Assembly (NCBI GenBank): GCA_004431415.1
Contig: QPMI01000504.1
Location: forward strand, 7,501-58,842
Source: Cyanophora paradoxa
Taxonomy: Eukaryota; Glaucocystophyceae; Cyanophorales; Cyanophoraceae
Reading direction: 5' to 3'
DNA: 51,342 bases
The stretch's first letter is position 1, and each line of letters opens with the position of its first letter. Shown here piece after piece: positions 26,101 to 36,516 of the stretch. A program made the position numbers and the translations under genes. The notes beneath the pieces were generated by a model that saw only the letters and a program-made list of their open reading frames with translations, did not search any database and was not told the origin of the DNA.

Positions 26101-28494
26101 AGCGTCGGGCTTCTTCCTAACGCGCTCCAAGAAAGTAGCGAAGCTGCAAAACGGCGGCTAAATGGAAAAAAATGAAAATGTAAAGTACTGAGACCAGAGA
26201 GGGACGAACCTCGTGAGCAGGTCGCCATCCTGAGGCCACTGGTCCAGGCCTGCTCGAAAGTACGCCTACGCACATACAGGTTCGCACCATGTGACATGTT
26301 ACGAATCGAACAACGCACAACTTCGCACCTCTGCCTGGTTGAAATTCATTTCCTCAATGCTCTGCTCGCCTAGAGATACGAATTCGCGGGCCGGCAGCTG
26401 GGGAGGTTGCCCACCCCTCCAGTCTGCAGCTGGACCCATGTGCCCACCAGCACCGCCAGATACAACTTCGTTGTGATGCAATATGATGGCACCCCTTGCG
26501 CCACCATAGCCGGTGGGAGTCACGGGAAGGGACGGGGTCGGCGGCACGGATGGCTGTGCAGCAGCAGCACTGGGAGACGACATCCCTATCGAAGCCTCCA
26601 AGCGCTCCAAGTCCGCAAGCACTGAAGCCATACTTGGGCGTGCAGATGGGTCTGCCTTCCAGCACCATTCCATCACCAATCTGAAACATACAAGTGAGCC
26701 AGGAAACTAACATGCAATTTGAAAGAATTCCGTTGTCCCGAACCGAAGCTCTGGAATGCAGTCAGGAGGAATCGTCAGCCGTCTGCCTTTGTCCACTATG
26801 AAGGACTCGATCACCCTCCAATCAACCGCATCGGGAAACGGACTTTGACGCGTGGCAATCTCCCACATTACCACTCCGTAAGAAAAAACATCCGCCGCCG
26901 GAGTATACCTGCCTTGGAATGTCAGCCAGAGTATCGGACCTTTATGAGAGAGGATGCACCGTTGCATCCGCATGATTTCCGGGGCCATCCACGGAAAGCT
27001 ACCCACTTTGCCTTGCGTTGGCTCCGTGGTTGAAGCTATGGTTGTAGACTTGACGACAGCCTGCCCGAAATCGCTTAACTTGCAGGTTAGGTTCCTGTCC
27101 ACGAGTACGTTCATGCTTTTGACATCTGAATGGAGCGATTTCAATGATAAGAAAAGGCAGAGAGAGTTCAAGAATAAACCTCTGTGTACGATGATTGGCT
27201 TTTGGCTGTGGATGAATGCGAGCGACGCAGCGATCTCCTTCATCATTCGGACCTGGCGAATGTGGATGATTGGATTACAGGAAGAACATCTTGAAACCCG
27301 CAAACGCTACCTTCTGTAAGAGATTGATCTCAATCTTGGTGTTTCGAAGCACATCCGTCAAATTTCCTTGCATCAATTCGAGAACAATGCAGAGGGGGGC
27401 GCTTCCATTCCGCCTTGTGCACGCTCCTCGAACCGCGACAATATTTGGGTGGTTCAGGTGGAAGTGCAAAGACACCTAAAGCATCTGTTGGTCCATGCAG
27501 CGAAGTAGGGTTTGATCTTTGGTCGCACGCACCTCTCGCCGAAAATCTGCAAGATCATTCGCAGACAGTTCCTGGACCCTGAGCTCTTTAATAGCGACTG
27601 GCTTTCCCTTGTACGATCCACTGTACACGACACCAAACGTGCCAGCTCCAATCACTTTTCCTCGAACCAAGGATCCGGGGTCAATCTCCCAGTCTGCAAG
27701 GGATCAGAGGTCACCTTCCCAAGCCAGGCAAGAGATCAAGTCACCTCCTCTTCCGCCATCGGTTCCCGACGAAGCTAATTTTTCCCGAGACGACTGAGAC
27801 GCTCTAAGGAAGGAGACTGCCTGCTGTATACTTCGCCCAGCTTGACCGGGTGGGCCTGCACATAGGGCGCAAGTAAGAGAAAACGATGACAAAATGGAGG
27901 CTTGCACGCACCAATAGCCTCGAAGACGAGCTCGAGTTTAGGCGGGCCAGCTCCTGACTTCCCCGAGGACTCGGCGATTCGATCCTCGATCCGCGACAGC
28001 TCTTTGTTCAGATCCAGCCTTGTGTCCTCACTCAACCCGCCCTGCTGAATGTAGACGAGCTGCCCATCTACTTCAAGATTCAAATCGCGGCTGAGCAAGA
28101 AGAGGCCTTGCTCGATGCTTGCGCAGCGGTCGGCGACGGAGAGCGTGCCCGGTAGAAAGCTCCGGAGAGCGGAGAGCGGGGAGCGGATCTCATCGAGCAA
28201 TACGTGCGCCTGTGATACGAGCTGCTGCAAGTTCTCAGCCGCTCCAACGATGATGCCCCGGTCGGGCGCGAGTCCCGCTCCGTCCTTCTCGCGCTCGTAG
28301 CACTGGTCGAACAGCAGCACGGCGCAGCAGCGGAGCCGCGCCTGGATTGCCCAGTACCTCTCGCGGTATTCTTTGAGCTCTCCAGCGCGATACGGCAGTT
28401 GGCGCGCCCCAAGCACAGCGAATAAGCTGGTTGGACGATGGCGGTCAGCAGCGCGCCGACAGACGCGCACGACTTTCAAACTGAAAGACCGCAC
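23134..28494 (-). CDS. Protein kinase fused to a TPR-like repeat array
   Basis: One long multi-exon gene. The N-terminal exon (27.9-28.5 kb) is all-helical (AENLQQLVSQAHVLLDEI), reminiscent of helical-bundle domains in MLKL-type kinases, though this is only a guess. A TKL-like kinase domain follows: GAGTFGVVYSG, VAIKEL, HLNHPNIVAVRGAC, IVHR joined by an intron to DVKSMNVL, KLSDFGQA, GSFPWMAPEIM, ADVFSYGVVMWEIATRQSPF, CWKADPSARPSM. All catalytic residues appear present. After a Pro/Ser/Gly linker come some 16-18 TPR-like units of the form NNYALLLxxVxKxYDxAExxYxxAI, mostly one per one or two small exons. The end is AEAYKSYSLFFEALKKG .. AGV with TGA at 23134-23136. No ATG starts the first exon (the frame opens upstream), so the true 5' end is unresolved. 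Confidence 0.82.
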
Positions 28495-28771
28495 CCGTGC
28501 TCGAGCATCTTCTAGCGCTAGAGCGCTAGAGCTTCGGCTTCCGGCTGCTGCAGGGATCTCGCAGAGATCAGCAGCTAGCGCTCTAGCAGAGGTAAGGGAG
28601 ATCAGCGCTAGCTAAGCCAGCGTCACTGCTGTACCCTGCAGTCACCCTTACCCCCCCCCTCGTCTCAAAATACAGTAGCGAGCTGCAACTGCAGCCAGCG
28701 AGCAGCGAGCGAAAATTCAGCAGCGTGCTAGCTAGCTGAGGCATCTGGCTTGAGCAGTCAGCTCAGCTCAC

Positions 28772-30920
28772 ATGGAGGCGGAGGGCAGCCTCACAAAGAA
28801 CAAGGCGCCCGTGTACGAAGGGACGAAGCGCGAGCAGTATGTGGCAAAGCTCCAGGTGCCACGCCGTAGCTGCTCAGTGCGAATAGAGCTGGAATCAATA
28901 CGGACGCAGGACGACGCCGATCGGTTCACGCGCCGGATCGAACTCGAGCGAAGGCGTGTGGAAGAGTTTGAGAAGATGGTGTGCAGAGCGCTCGGATCCG
29001 CTGGCTGCACCGCTGCAGTGACGCTCGGCGCAGCTGAAAGTGATGAAGGCCAAAGTAGAGGAGCAGAGAAAGAACATGGGGGGCGTCTACGCCCAGAAGG
29101 AATCGCAGGAGGCGGTCGAGAAGCAGATTCGCATCCTGGAGTCGAGGCTAGACAAGGTTTCTCCCATACTTCGTTCTGCTTTTGCTCCATCGATCAATGC
29201 TGTCCGGTGCAGGCACTTTCAAAGTTCAACGAGGCTCTTGCACATAACAAGCAGTTAAGGGAGGAAATCGACAACCTCCGACGAGAGCGGAAAACCTTCG
29301 ATTCCATCTACAGAAAACTCGAGCAGCAACTTCACGATCGAAAGAAAGAGATGGCGAATATCATTGAGGTTGCGAATCTCATGTACGAGGCAAGGTTCGC
29401 AAGCTTTGCTGGGCCACAGCGCGCTTTTCGTAGACGCCGTATTTAGGGACAAGGCTCAAGAGGAGATGAAAGAGCTGAAGATGCAGTTCGACCGAGAGAA
29501 CGATGCCCACCAGGCACAACTTGCAGAATTGAATCAACAATTGCTGCAGGTGTGAGGTCACTGAGAATTCTCTTATTTCGAACTCACTTGCTTCTGCAGC
29601 TTGATGGACGCATGCGCGAACTGGAACTCAGCCTCCGCAGACCCATCGAATCTGTCCAAGAGACAAGGCATAAAAAGAAATCTGAAGAGATGGTTGTAGG
29701 TGCGTGTTTTATTACGAGCTCGTTGTAATCGCAGTTCCGGTAATCTTTGAGCAGATAAAGAAACGAAAGAGCGTCAGGAGAAACTCCGTATGTATGAAGA
29801 TGCTTTCAAGCGCATCCAGGTTCAGTGCATCTCCTGCGTTGATGTAGATGTGACGCAATTGACCCTCACCAGGACGTGACTGGCATTGAGAACATCGACG
29901 AGCTTGTAGAGCAGTTCATCAAAGCTGAAGATGAGGCTCGTTTCTGTTTTCTTTGAAAATCGTTCGGTGGTGAGATAGCTTCGCTTACCCTTCTGCTGCA
30001 GAATTTCGCGATGTTCAGGCGGCTGAACACGATGCAAGAGGAGATCGAGGAGATCGAGGGACATGTGCATGGCTTTTCTTTGGTAACCGAGTGATCGGCA
30101 ATGACAGCTGCGTCAGATTACGGATTTGAAGCGGGAAATCGTGGAATACCGCGAGAAGAACTCGATGAGCCAGACACAGAAGGGCCATCTCTTCAAGCAG
30201 CTCCAGGAACGAATTACAGAGACGGAGAAGAGGGCGGAGATGTTTGACAACAAGTACACGACATCAATCCACGTGAGCCAGCGCCCCTGCTACTCTCGCA
30301 GTGGAGTATGACTTCGAGATCAGGAACTAGAAGTCGTTTATGGCACCGTCAAGCAAATGTTCGAGCGAGCAGGATGCTCATGGGATGTCGCTGACTCGGC
30401 ATCTGGAGAAATATCAGAGTCAAACATCATGATTGCACTTGGTGCTGCTAATTTTTGGATGCTTCTGAAAGCATTCGTGCGCTGACAAATGTCTAGGTAT
30501 GATTGAGGAGAGGATCAACGTATTCTTGATGCGCATGGCAGCACAAGAGCCCCAAGCAGGGGGTGCAGAGGCGCCACCAGCAGTCCAGCCTGAACCTCTG
30601 CCTCCGGCGGCGGCATCTGCTCCTCATATTCGCCCTCCTGATCTTGAAGGGGGCAAGAATTACGACACGGATGAGAGCGAATCTTTGGAGGAACGCCCGC
30701 TGACTCGTGATGAAATCAAGGTGGGACCCTCGGTCGCAATGAAATGAAGGTGGTGTTTCCGTCTGACTTCTTTCACAGCGCAAGGTTACCAGTAAAGACA
30801 GCAAGACTAAGGGGAGCTCCGGGCTTCGTGGATCACGTAATCCATTGCAGCAGCCCCAAAAGCAACAAAGAGGATATACAATGGACATTCGTGCAGTTTC
30901 CAAGAATCCTGATCAATAGG
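28772..30920 (+). CDS. Outer dynein arm docking complex protein (ODA1/CCDC114/CCDC63-like)
   Basis: A long coiled-coil protein that anchors outer dynein arms to axonemal doublets. The start ATG at 28772 gives MEAEGSLTKNKAP. Several exons encode coiled coil: RTQDDADRFTRRIELERRRV, KVEEQRKNMGGVYAQKE, then the family signature LREEIDNLRRERKTFDSIYR and LHDRKKEMANIIEVANLMYE followed by ARDKAQEEM, which strongly matches ODA1 and CCDC114. Further C-terminal coils (TGIENIDELVEQFIKAEDEN; ITDLKREIVEYREKNSMSQT) lead to a Pro/Ala-rich, low-complexity tail. The last intron begins GTGGGA and ends TTCACAG; the tail exon ends SKNPDQ with TAG at 30918-30920. It is separated by less than 300 bp from the divergent kinase gene. 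Confidence 0.88.
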
Positions 30921-30967
30921 CTGTGTGGACATTGGGCATCCGTGCAGATCGATCCTATGAGGCTGTG

Positions 30968-31327
30968 TTACGGGAAGACGTGCGATGCATTTTTGATGAG
31001 ACGCAAGCGCCATGAGCACCACTCGAAGGCCTCGGGCCCGCCGGCGGCGGCATAGTCGTACCCGTCCTTGCGGCACTCGAAGGCGGTGCCGCCGGGGCCC
31101 GTGCGCCCGTTGCGGCGCGCAAAGGCCGACGGCGGTGCCGCGTCGAACGAGTCGGGCATCGGGAGCGCCCGCCACCGCGCGTACTGGATCGTGCCGCTGC
31201 GCCGCGTTGGGCGGTGCGGGCGCGCACACCCGAGCAGCGGCGGGAGGCGCACCGGAAGGAGGCCCCGGGGGGGCACGCGATCTCGTAGACGACGCGCTTG
31301 TTCGGGTCCTCTAGCTGCGGCTTGCAC
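30968..31327 (-). pseudogene. Possible broken gene fragment
   Basis: Minus-strand frames look protein-like in pieces: CKPQLEDPNKRVVYEIACPP in one frame and IQYARWRALPMPDSFDAAPP .. GGPEAFEWCSWRLRLIKNAS in another, with a frame change between them. No start codon is seen, and the family is not recognised. It may be a leftover or captured fragment, or a poorly resolved small gene. Confidence 0.3.
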
Positions 31328-31351
31328 CTGGAGCTCCGTGTAAGTGACGCC

Positions 31352-31611
31352 GGCGCCGCGAGGCGGGAATATTAATGCTGCCGCGAGGCGGGAATATTAA
31401 TGCTGCCCGTGCTCCCCCATCTTCGCCTGCGGGCCCCGCCGCGGCAGGCCCCCCCTCGTCCCCATCGTAGTTTGTAGGAACCCCAGGGGGAGTGCACGCC
31501 CCCCTTCAGAGGGCCCTGCCTGCGTCGTCCGCGGCTTCTCGCCCCCGTAGTTAGCACCGCCACTTCTAGCCTGCGTTGTCCGCGGCTGGTATGCCAGTGT
31601 TATCAATGTGC
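31352..31611. repeat. 25-bp tandem pair and a 60-bp dispersed repeat
   Basis: GCCGCGAGGCGGGAATATTA + ATGCT is present twice in tandem at 31,354-31,403. At 31,552-31,611 a 60-bp segment (TAGCACCGCC..GTTATCAATGTGCA) matches 7,767-7,826 with about two differences. The rest of 30,921-32,620 holds an AAAGTTGGACG remnant (31,660-31,705) and an AAGGT-rich stretch (31,795-31,890), but no gene. Confidence 0.7.
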
Positions 31612-32084
31612 AGGATGTCTGAGCTTAAATCTACTGCGATTACGATCAGGGGTTGGACGAAAGTTGGACGAAACTTGAAACTACCAATTGGACGAAAGTT
31701 GGACGGAAGTATTACGGAAAGTCGGACGAGTTCTCATGATCAACGAGTACGTTGGTCTTCGATTCATGCGTACCCCTGCATGCACAACAGATAGGGACTA
31801 TCCTTGCAAGGAACCACCTTGCGTTTAAGGTGCATTTTTGGCCGTTTAAGGTGACCTTGCCAAGGTCGCAAGGTGTTCAAGGTGAGGGCAAGGTCCGCCC
31901 ATACAAAATTTTTGTATATATGGGAGCATGCATGCGCACAGCCAGGGCGGCCCACGTCTGGTAGAAAACCGCCTAATGCAAGCCAATCGCGACAAAGGTC
32001 AACTAAACTTGAAACCTGAAGATCTAGAAGCGATCAAGTATCAGTATTAGATGCAAGATTGGATGTTCGATCGAGTCAATTGTA

Positions 32085-32365
32085 CCGCCCACCGCCTGCC
32101 ACCGCCCCGAGACGACACCCGCCGCCACAAGACGCGACTCGGCGATGCAGCACCCGCCGTGCGGGCACATGTATAGTAGCTATAGCTAGCCAGAGTGTTC
32201 GTGGGGAGGCGCATTACTCTCCTTAGGGGGCCACGCAGGGCCAGGCCGGCGCCGGCCCGGCCAGCTCGCTGGTGGGCTGGGCCCGCGGCCGCGGCGGCCG
32301 CAGTGTACATCCCACACTTGTAGCCCGGACCTGCGTTTTGAGTACGTGTCACAGTGTCCAAATGC
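32085..32365. repeat. Repeat family R2, copy 4 (full length, reverse)
   Basis: This is the most complete member. Its right end matches the reverse of copies 1-3 (GGGGGCCACGCAGGGCC.., GGTGGGCTGGGCCCGCGG, CCCACACTTGTAGCCCGGAC, GTGTCCAAATG) and its left end matches the fragment at 12.5 kb (GCGGGCACAT, TAGCTATAGCTAGCCAGAGT). It shows the family is at least ~280 bp. Confidence 0.75.
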
Positions 32366-32548
32366 GAGACGCAACATTTAAATCCAGTGATCTACTCCGA
32401 GCTGCGCAATGAAAGAACCCGTCCAATTAACTCATTCAACTTGCATTGTGTTGACTAGATCACACCGATGATCAAAGGAGAGAGGGCCTTTTGAAGCTTA
32501 AGTTTCCCCTCAAGCTCGCCATGGCGTCGCTCCCCGGCAATCCTCGTG

Positions 32549-32620
32549 GGCTGGGCCCGAGTGGCCGCAGTACATCCCACACTTGTAGCCCGACATGCGA
32601 TTTTGATACGTGTCCAAATG
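32549..32620. repeat. Repeat family R2, fragment abutting THOC7
   Basis: GGGCTGGGCCCGAGTGGCCG, CATCCCACACTTGTAGCCCG, then GATACGTGTCCAAATG. It ends exactly where the THOC7 stop codon begins (32621-32623), so the repeat forms the 3' flank of that gene. Confidence 0.75.
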
Positions 32621-33317
32621 CTAGTCCAACCTCTCTAACTCGAGCTCTTGGAGCTCGAAGATCGAGTGCAAGAATGCCTCGAACTGCTTGGAGCGAAGGT
32701 CTAGCTTGGAATCTAGCTGTTCGCGTTCGCCGACTAGCGACTGAAGATCTGCCTCCAGCACCTCGATTTCTCTGGCTGCAGTGTGAGCGAGGCGTTCGCG
32801 GGAATGACTTCCGAAATTTCTCACTTGGCAGTCCTTTGGCGGGCAGGTAGTTCGTTTACTTTGCGAGCAACGTTCTCGTACTCTTCCTTGAAGCGCCGCA
32901 ACGTTTTCTCGACCCGCACTTGGCCGTTCAGGTCCCCGATGGAGCTCTTTGCCTCTGCTTTGAGAGCCTCTGGGAACGGTGATAAGCGAATCTGAGCGTG
33001 TAAAGCGACGTTTCCGTACCGATGTCCTGTATCAAAAAGTGATGCTCCTCCTCCTCGCGTGCGGCGGAATCCGCAGCGATCTGTGCTTTCGCCGCGTTGA
33101 ACTCGAACAACGCCAGTAACCTGAGGAGCGTCTGGTGGAGCGCGGCACTGCGCGAAGGAGTATAAGTATCCGCAGACGTGGAATACGTGCCGCGGCACCA
33201 TTCCGCGGCGCTCGTGGTCTCAATGGAGGCGGAGAGCTTCAAAGCTTGCCGCAGGGCTTGCTTGAGCGCGGGAGTCGAGCCTACAAGCCGACTGCGGATC
33301 GCAGCATCTTCATCCAT
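32621..33317 (-). CDS. THOC7: THOC7, THO/TREX complex subunit
   Basis: THOC7 is a coiled-coil member of the THO complex, which couples transcription to mRNA export. The start ATG at 33317 gives MDEDAAIRSRLVG, aligning with the family start DDEVIRKRL. It continues ALHQTLLRLLALFEFNAAKA, EEEHHFLIQDI, then a second exon ALKAEAKSSIGDLNGQVRVE with KEEYENVARKVNELPARQ, and a last exon ERLAHTAAREIEVLEADLQS followed by KLDLRSKQFEAFLHSIFELQ, which closely matches the THOC7 C-terminal signature KLELRRKQFxxLLxxIxELQ. Three exons are visible. The stop TAG at 32621-32623 sits at the edge of a repeat. It is divergent from QCR9 with 112 bp between starts. Confidence 0.88.
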
Positions 33318-33429
33318 GAAAAGAGCGTCCCTCTTGAAGTGCACTCGGCACTCGCCCTTCTTGCAGCCCTCAGACCCAATACTTAAGCGTACCCCGGGTT
33401 CTGTGGTGTGGTAGGTCGGCGGAGCCAGG

Positions 33430-33753
33430 ATGCTTTCCGCAGTGTACAACCTCCTCATGAAGGTGCGCTAGCTACGCCGGAGCTCTCATCCAGCAGCGCA
33501 GTTCCAGCCCGCGTTTGCGCGGCCGGCGCTAAGGAAGGAAGCGCAGAGGAACTCGGTTTACTTCGGAGTCATCCTTACGGGTGCTGTCGTGGGCGACATC
33601 GCTGTTCAGCGCCTCGGCGACGCAGTGTGGGAGAACAACAACAAGGGGGTGCGGACACGCTCGAGCCACGCCACCTCAGCGCTGATCCTCCTTCTTTGCG
33701 CGCCGCAGAAGCTATGGAAGGATCTCGAGACAAAGCTCGCCACCGGAAAGTAG
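33430..33753 (+). CDS. QCR9: Cytochrome bc1 complex subunit 9 (QCR9/UQCR10)
   Basis: A small one-helix subunit of mitochondrial complex III. Exons are 33430-33462, 33502-33648 and 33709-33753; introns are 39 nt (GTGCGC..GCAG) and 60 nt (GTGCGG..GCAG). The product is about 74 residues: MLSAVYNLLMK, then a short Ala/Arg stretch, RNSVYFGVILTGAVVGDIAV (membrane helix), QRLGDAVWENNNKG and KLWKDLETKLATGK. The pattern RNSxxF..IL.GA...DxAx......WE..NKGK.WKD is diagnostic of the family. The 39-nt first intron is at the low end of intron size; a slightly different acceptor is possible. Confidence 0.9.
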
Positions 33754-34972
33754 AGTCGCGCCGGTTGGCCGATGGCCGCGCGCCCCAGACATCGTGTGAG
33801 TCACATGTTAATGCACCTCGCTCAGAGCCCGAACGAGAGCGGCGCGTAGCTATCGCCGATTAGGTAGGATGTTTCAAGTCGCAAGGCTAGCGTTCGCGGG
33901 CCGAGCTTTGGGGCCGATCTGCATTTGACGTGACAATCGCGGTATCTGGCTAGCTGTTCTAAACTAACTAGTACTAAAGTAGTACTCAACTAATGATGAG
34001 GGAAGCTAGCCGTGGCGGTTTCTAAACTATCGCCAAGTTGGCTTTCAATGAAACTTGAAACTGCTCTTTCTACGCTACGGGCGCGCCGGACCTCCTACCT
34101 ACAGCGCTTTAACTGTACCCGTGCTGTTAGGGATAGAGCGTAACCCGCAGGGACTGGTGCCCTGATGGGGAAAAGGGGATGGGAGCCTAGCTAGCTACGA
34201 GCCGAGCAGGCGCTTCGCGTCCACGCCCGTGCCGTAGCGGATGAAGGATAATAATAAGCTTGCCAAGTTGCAATTGAGACCTCAACCAACTTTTTTTGGC
34301 AATTAATGACCAATTAATGTCACAGTGTGACTAAGTTACATATATATTCAGGTACCCGGTGACCGGTATACGTACCAGACTCACTGAGCAAAAGTTAGCT
34401 GCAAGATTCTCAAACACTGACTGACAGTTCAACCGTGAACGGTTGCCAATTTGCTCATCAGAGTCAGCTAGCGCTGAACCGTTGACCCATGGGACCCATT
34501 GACCCACAAAACCCCTGGATTGCGATGACGACTAGGGGTTGGACGACGAAGCTGAAGGCGACCCCATTGTGATCTGGCCGCCCGCTAGCGCTGCCCAGGC
34601 CCTGAGGGGCCTCTCCACGCTGTGTGCCCGTGCTCCTCGCCAGCCCCAGTAAATCGGGCTACTGGCCGCCTCCTCAGGGCCTTTCGTCGCCTCCACACCC
34701 GGACAGAAACCCCCGTGTCTCCCTCTCCTAGCTAGCACTATATATATATAGGTATATAGGTGGGCTCTTGCCAAGGGTCGAGCTCTCGAGCTTGCCCCTT
34801 CGCTGTCAATGCATTGTTAACCCTCGGAGGTTGATGAGTCACGCGTTGCGGAGGTTGCATTGTTATATTGCATTCGGGGAGGCAGGGGGACTAACACGTC
34901 CAATGTACCCCCCGGGGGCCTCCCGGCCTCTAACTAGGCTCGGACTCTAACTGAATGCTGTACCCCCTGCGG
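33754..34972. other. Host-virus transition region
   Basis: No gene is supported. It holds R1 copy C (34,061-34,558), a (TA)n run with a repeated TATAGG (34,738-34,758), and CCCGGGG/GGAGGCAGG-rich DNA up to the stop codon of the first viral gene. No clean terminal repeat or target-site duplication can be seen by eye. Confidence 0.6.
34061..34558. repeat. Repeat family R1, copy C (internally deleted)
   Basis: It matches the two ends of copy A in reverse (34,061-34,242 with 6,676-6,496, and 34,248 onward with 6,112-5,889) but lacks ~380 bp of the middle. The junction is GTAGCGGAT|GAAGGATAATAATAAGC. It is a direct repeat of copy B for ~310 bp, to AAGCTGAAGG at both right ends. Confidence 0.8.
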
Positions 34973-35725
34973 TTACTGCCCGAGCCTAGCGAACTTGCGT
35001 AACTCGGCCTCGCCCTGTACCCAGTGACTGGTGTCGTCCATCCATTCGCGTACCTCCCTCTGACGCTTGAGTGACTCACGCTGCTCAGGTGAGGGGGAGG
35101 GGGGGCCGTAGAGGAGGGGCCGCGGCGGGGGTACCATGCCAAAGTTTGCCCACTCGGGGGGTATACCGAATTCACCGTGATCGATTCTCTGAGGCGTGAA
35201 GTACTGGCCGTCGCTCAGCGCCAGGTGGTAGAAGGCGTTTCGCAGTCGTCTGAGGAAGCGGGGCTGCACAGTCTGCGGGTCAAGGCTCTCGAAGCGCCAC
35301 GGTGCCACAAAGTCAATGATACGCTCCTGCACCCGCGCGGGCAGAGCGAGGATCTGGCTCTTGCGGTTCGCAAAGGCCATCCACAGTGCTTGTAGGTCCG
35401 CCCAATCGCCGTTCAGATCCCTGCGTTCTCGCCTGCCATGATTGCGTGGATTGATCGTCATACCCATGAAACGTGCTGCGCCGATGGTGTTTTGATCTGG
35501 AAACTCTTGATCGTCGTTAAACTTATCTCGTATCCAGCGCACGAGGTACAGCACGCGTTCCATAAAGTTCTCCCCGGGCGATCCGCTCCCCGAATCGGGG
35601 CCCATCGCCCATCGCCGCCGGTGCAGATCGGATTGTGCGTCGTCCAAGTCCACGGTCCGCTGTAGGATCTCACCGATGATGGGGCCGTTGTTGTACAGCA
35701 CGTCGGACTCGCGTGTCCGCGCCAT
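34973..35725 (-). CDS. Viral unknown protein, paralog A
   Basis: 250 residues from ATG at 35725, uninterrupted. Motifs: FMERVLYLVRWIRDKFNDD (residues ~60-80), DLNGDWADLQALWMAFANRK, ALPARVQERIIDFV, then a Pro-rich segment (VPPPRPLLYGPPSPSPEQ) and a charged C-terminus (REVREWMDDTSHWVQGEAEL). It is clearly a paralog of the neighbouring gene at 35,781-36,464, with the same motif order. The family is not recognised; no catalytic motif, membrane segment or zinc site is seen. The two start codons face the same way, 55 bp apart, so they may be co-transcribed. Confidence 0.65.
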   Translation of the reverse strand: MARTRESDVLYNNGPIIGEILQRTVDLDDAQSDLHRRRWAMGPDSGSGSPGENFMERVLYLVRWIRDKFNDDQEFPDQNTIGAARFMGMTINPRNHGRRERRDLNGDWADLQALWMAFANRKSQILALPARVQERIIDFVAPWRFESLDPQTVQPRFLRRLRNAFYHLALSDGQYFTPQRIDHGEFGIPPEWANFGMVPPPRPLLYGPPSPSPEQRESLKRQREVREWMDDTSHWVQGEAELRKFARLGQ

Positions 35726-35780
35726 GCTCGCGGCTCGCTGAGAATATCTACCCGTACCCCCTATCACGTCCACCTCCACG

Positions 35781-36464
35781 TCAGGCGATTGTTCTCGAAA
35801 ACGGGGTACGCCTCCTCCTCTGGGGTATAGTGCCGACCTTTGCCTCACCCGGCAGACGGTTTCGATCGTCCTGCAGCCAGTCGCGCAGTCGCTTGCGCTC
35901 GTTGATGGGGGCCTCGAGTCAAAGGGGGATACGTAGGCGGGGGGTGGGGTGGGGCGGGCGGAAGCTCTTGCCAGCTCCGGGGTACGAGCTCGCGTGGAAT
36001 CTCGAGCTCTGTGTACCGTGAGCCGTCGTACTGTCGGACACCGCCTTCGCCTGTACGCATGTACCACTGTATCTCATTTCGAAGCCCATTGATCACATCG
36101 CCTTCGCGCCCGTCTCTACCTGCGAGTAAGAAGTTCATGATCTTCAATCTGGCCTCGTTCGGCAGACGGGCCACGCGGCTTCTAGGCGACATCAGCGCCA
36201 CGTACAGGGACGTAAGCACACTGCTGAAGTCCCAGTTCCGATCATAGGATGGGGGGCGAGCCTCACGGTATCCCGCAGCCCCTGGGCTGCAACAGGGGCT
36301 AGCCCCCTCAGCGGAAAGGACGACGTTCCTATCCGATTTCGCATCCCCTCCTTGAACTTATCTCGTATCCAATGGGCCAGGCCCCTAACGCGAGTCAGGA
36401 ACTCTTCGGGGCTCGAATCTTCGTCCATCTGCGGGACCGGGCTCGAATCTTCGTCATCCGACAT
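35781..36464 (-). CDS. Viral unknown protein, paralog B (two frameshifts)
   Basis: Starts at ATG 36464 with an acidic N-terminus (MSDDEDSSPVPQMDEDSSPE), then FLTRVRGLAHWIRDKFKEG. A frame change occurs in a G/C run near 36,250. The reading continues YDRNWDFSSVLTSLYVALMS, LPNEARLKIMNFLLAGRDG, LEIPRELVPRSWQELPP. A second frame change near 35,930 leads to EAPINERKRLRDWLQDDRNR and a stop at 35781-35783. All three pieces align in order with paralog A, which supports one broken or mis-sequenced gene. Function unknown. Confidence 0.6.
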
Positions 36465-36516
36465 TTGCAATTGCACACAACGAGAAATTCTAAACGCTAC
36501 TGCGAGGCTACGAGCT

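Noticed and set aside
34559-34972. Terminal inverted repeat or target-site duplication of the viral element
   Set aside because: No matching sequence to the far end can be checked because the element runs off the window.
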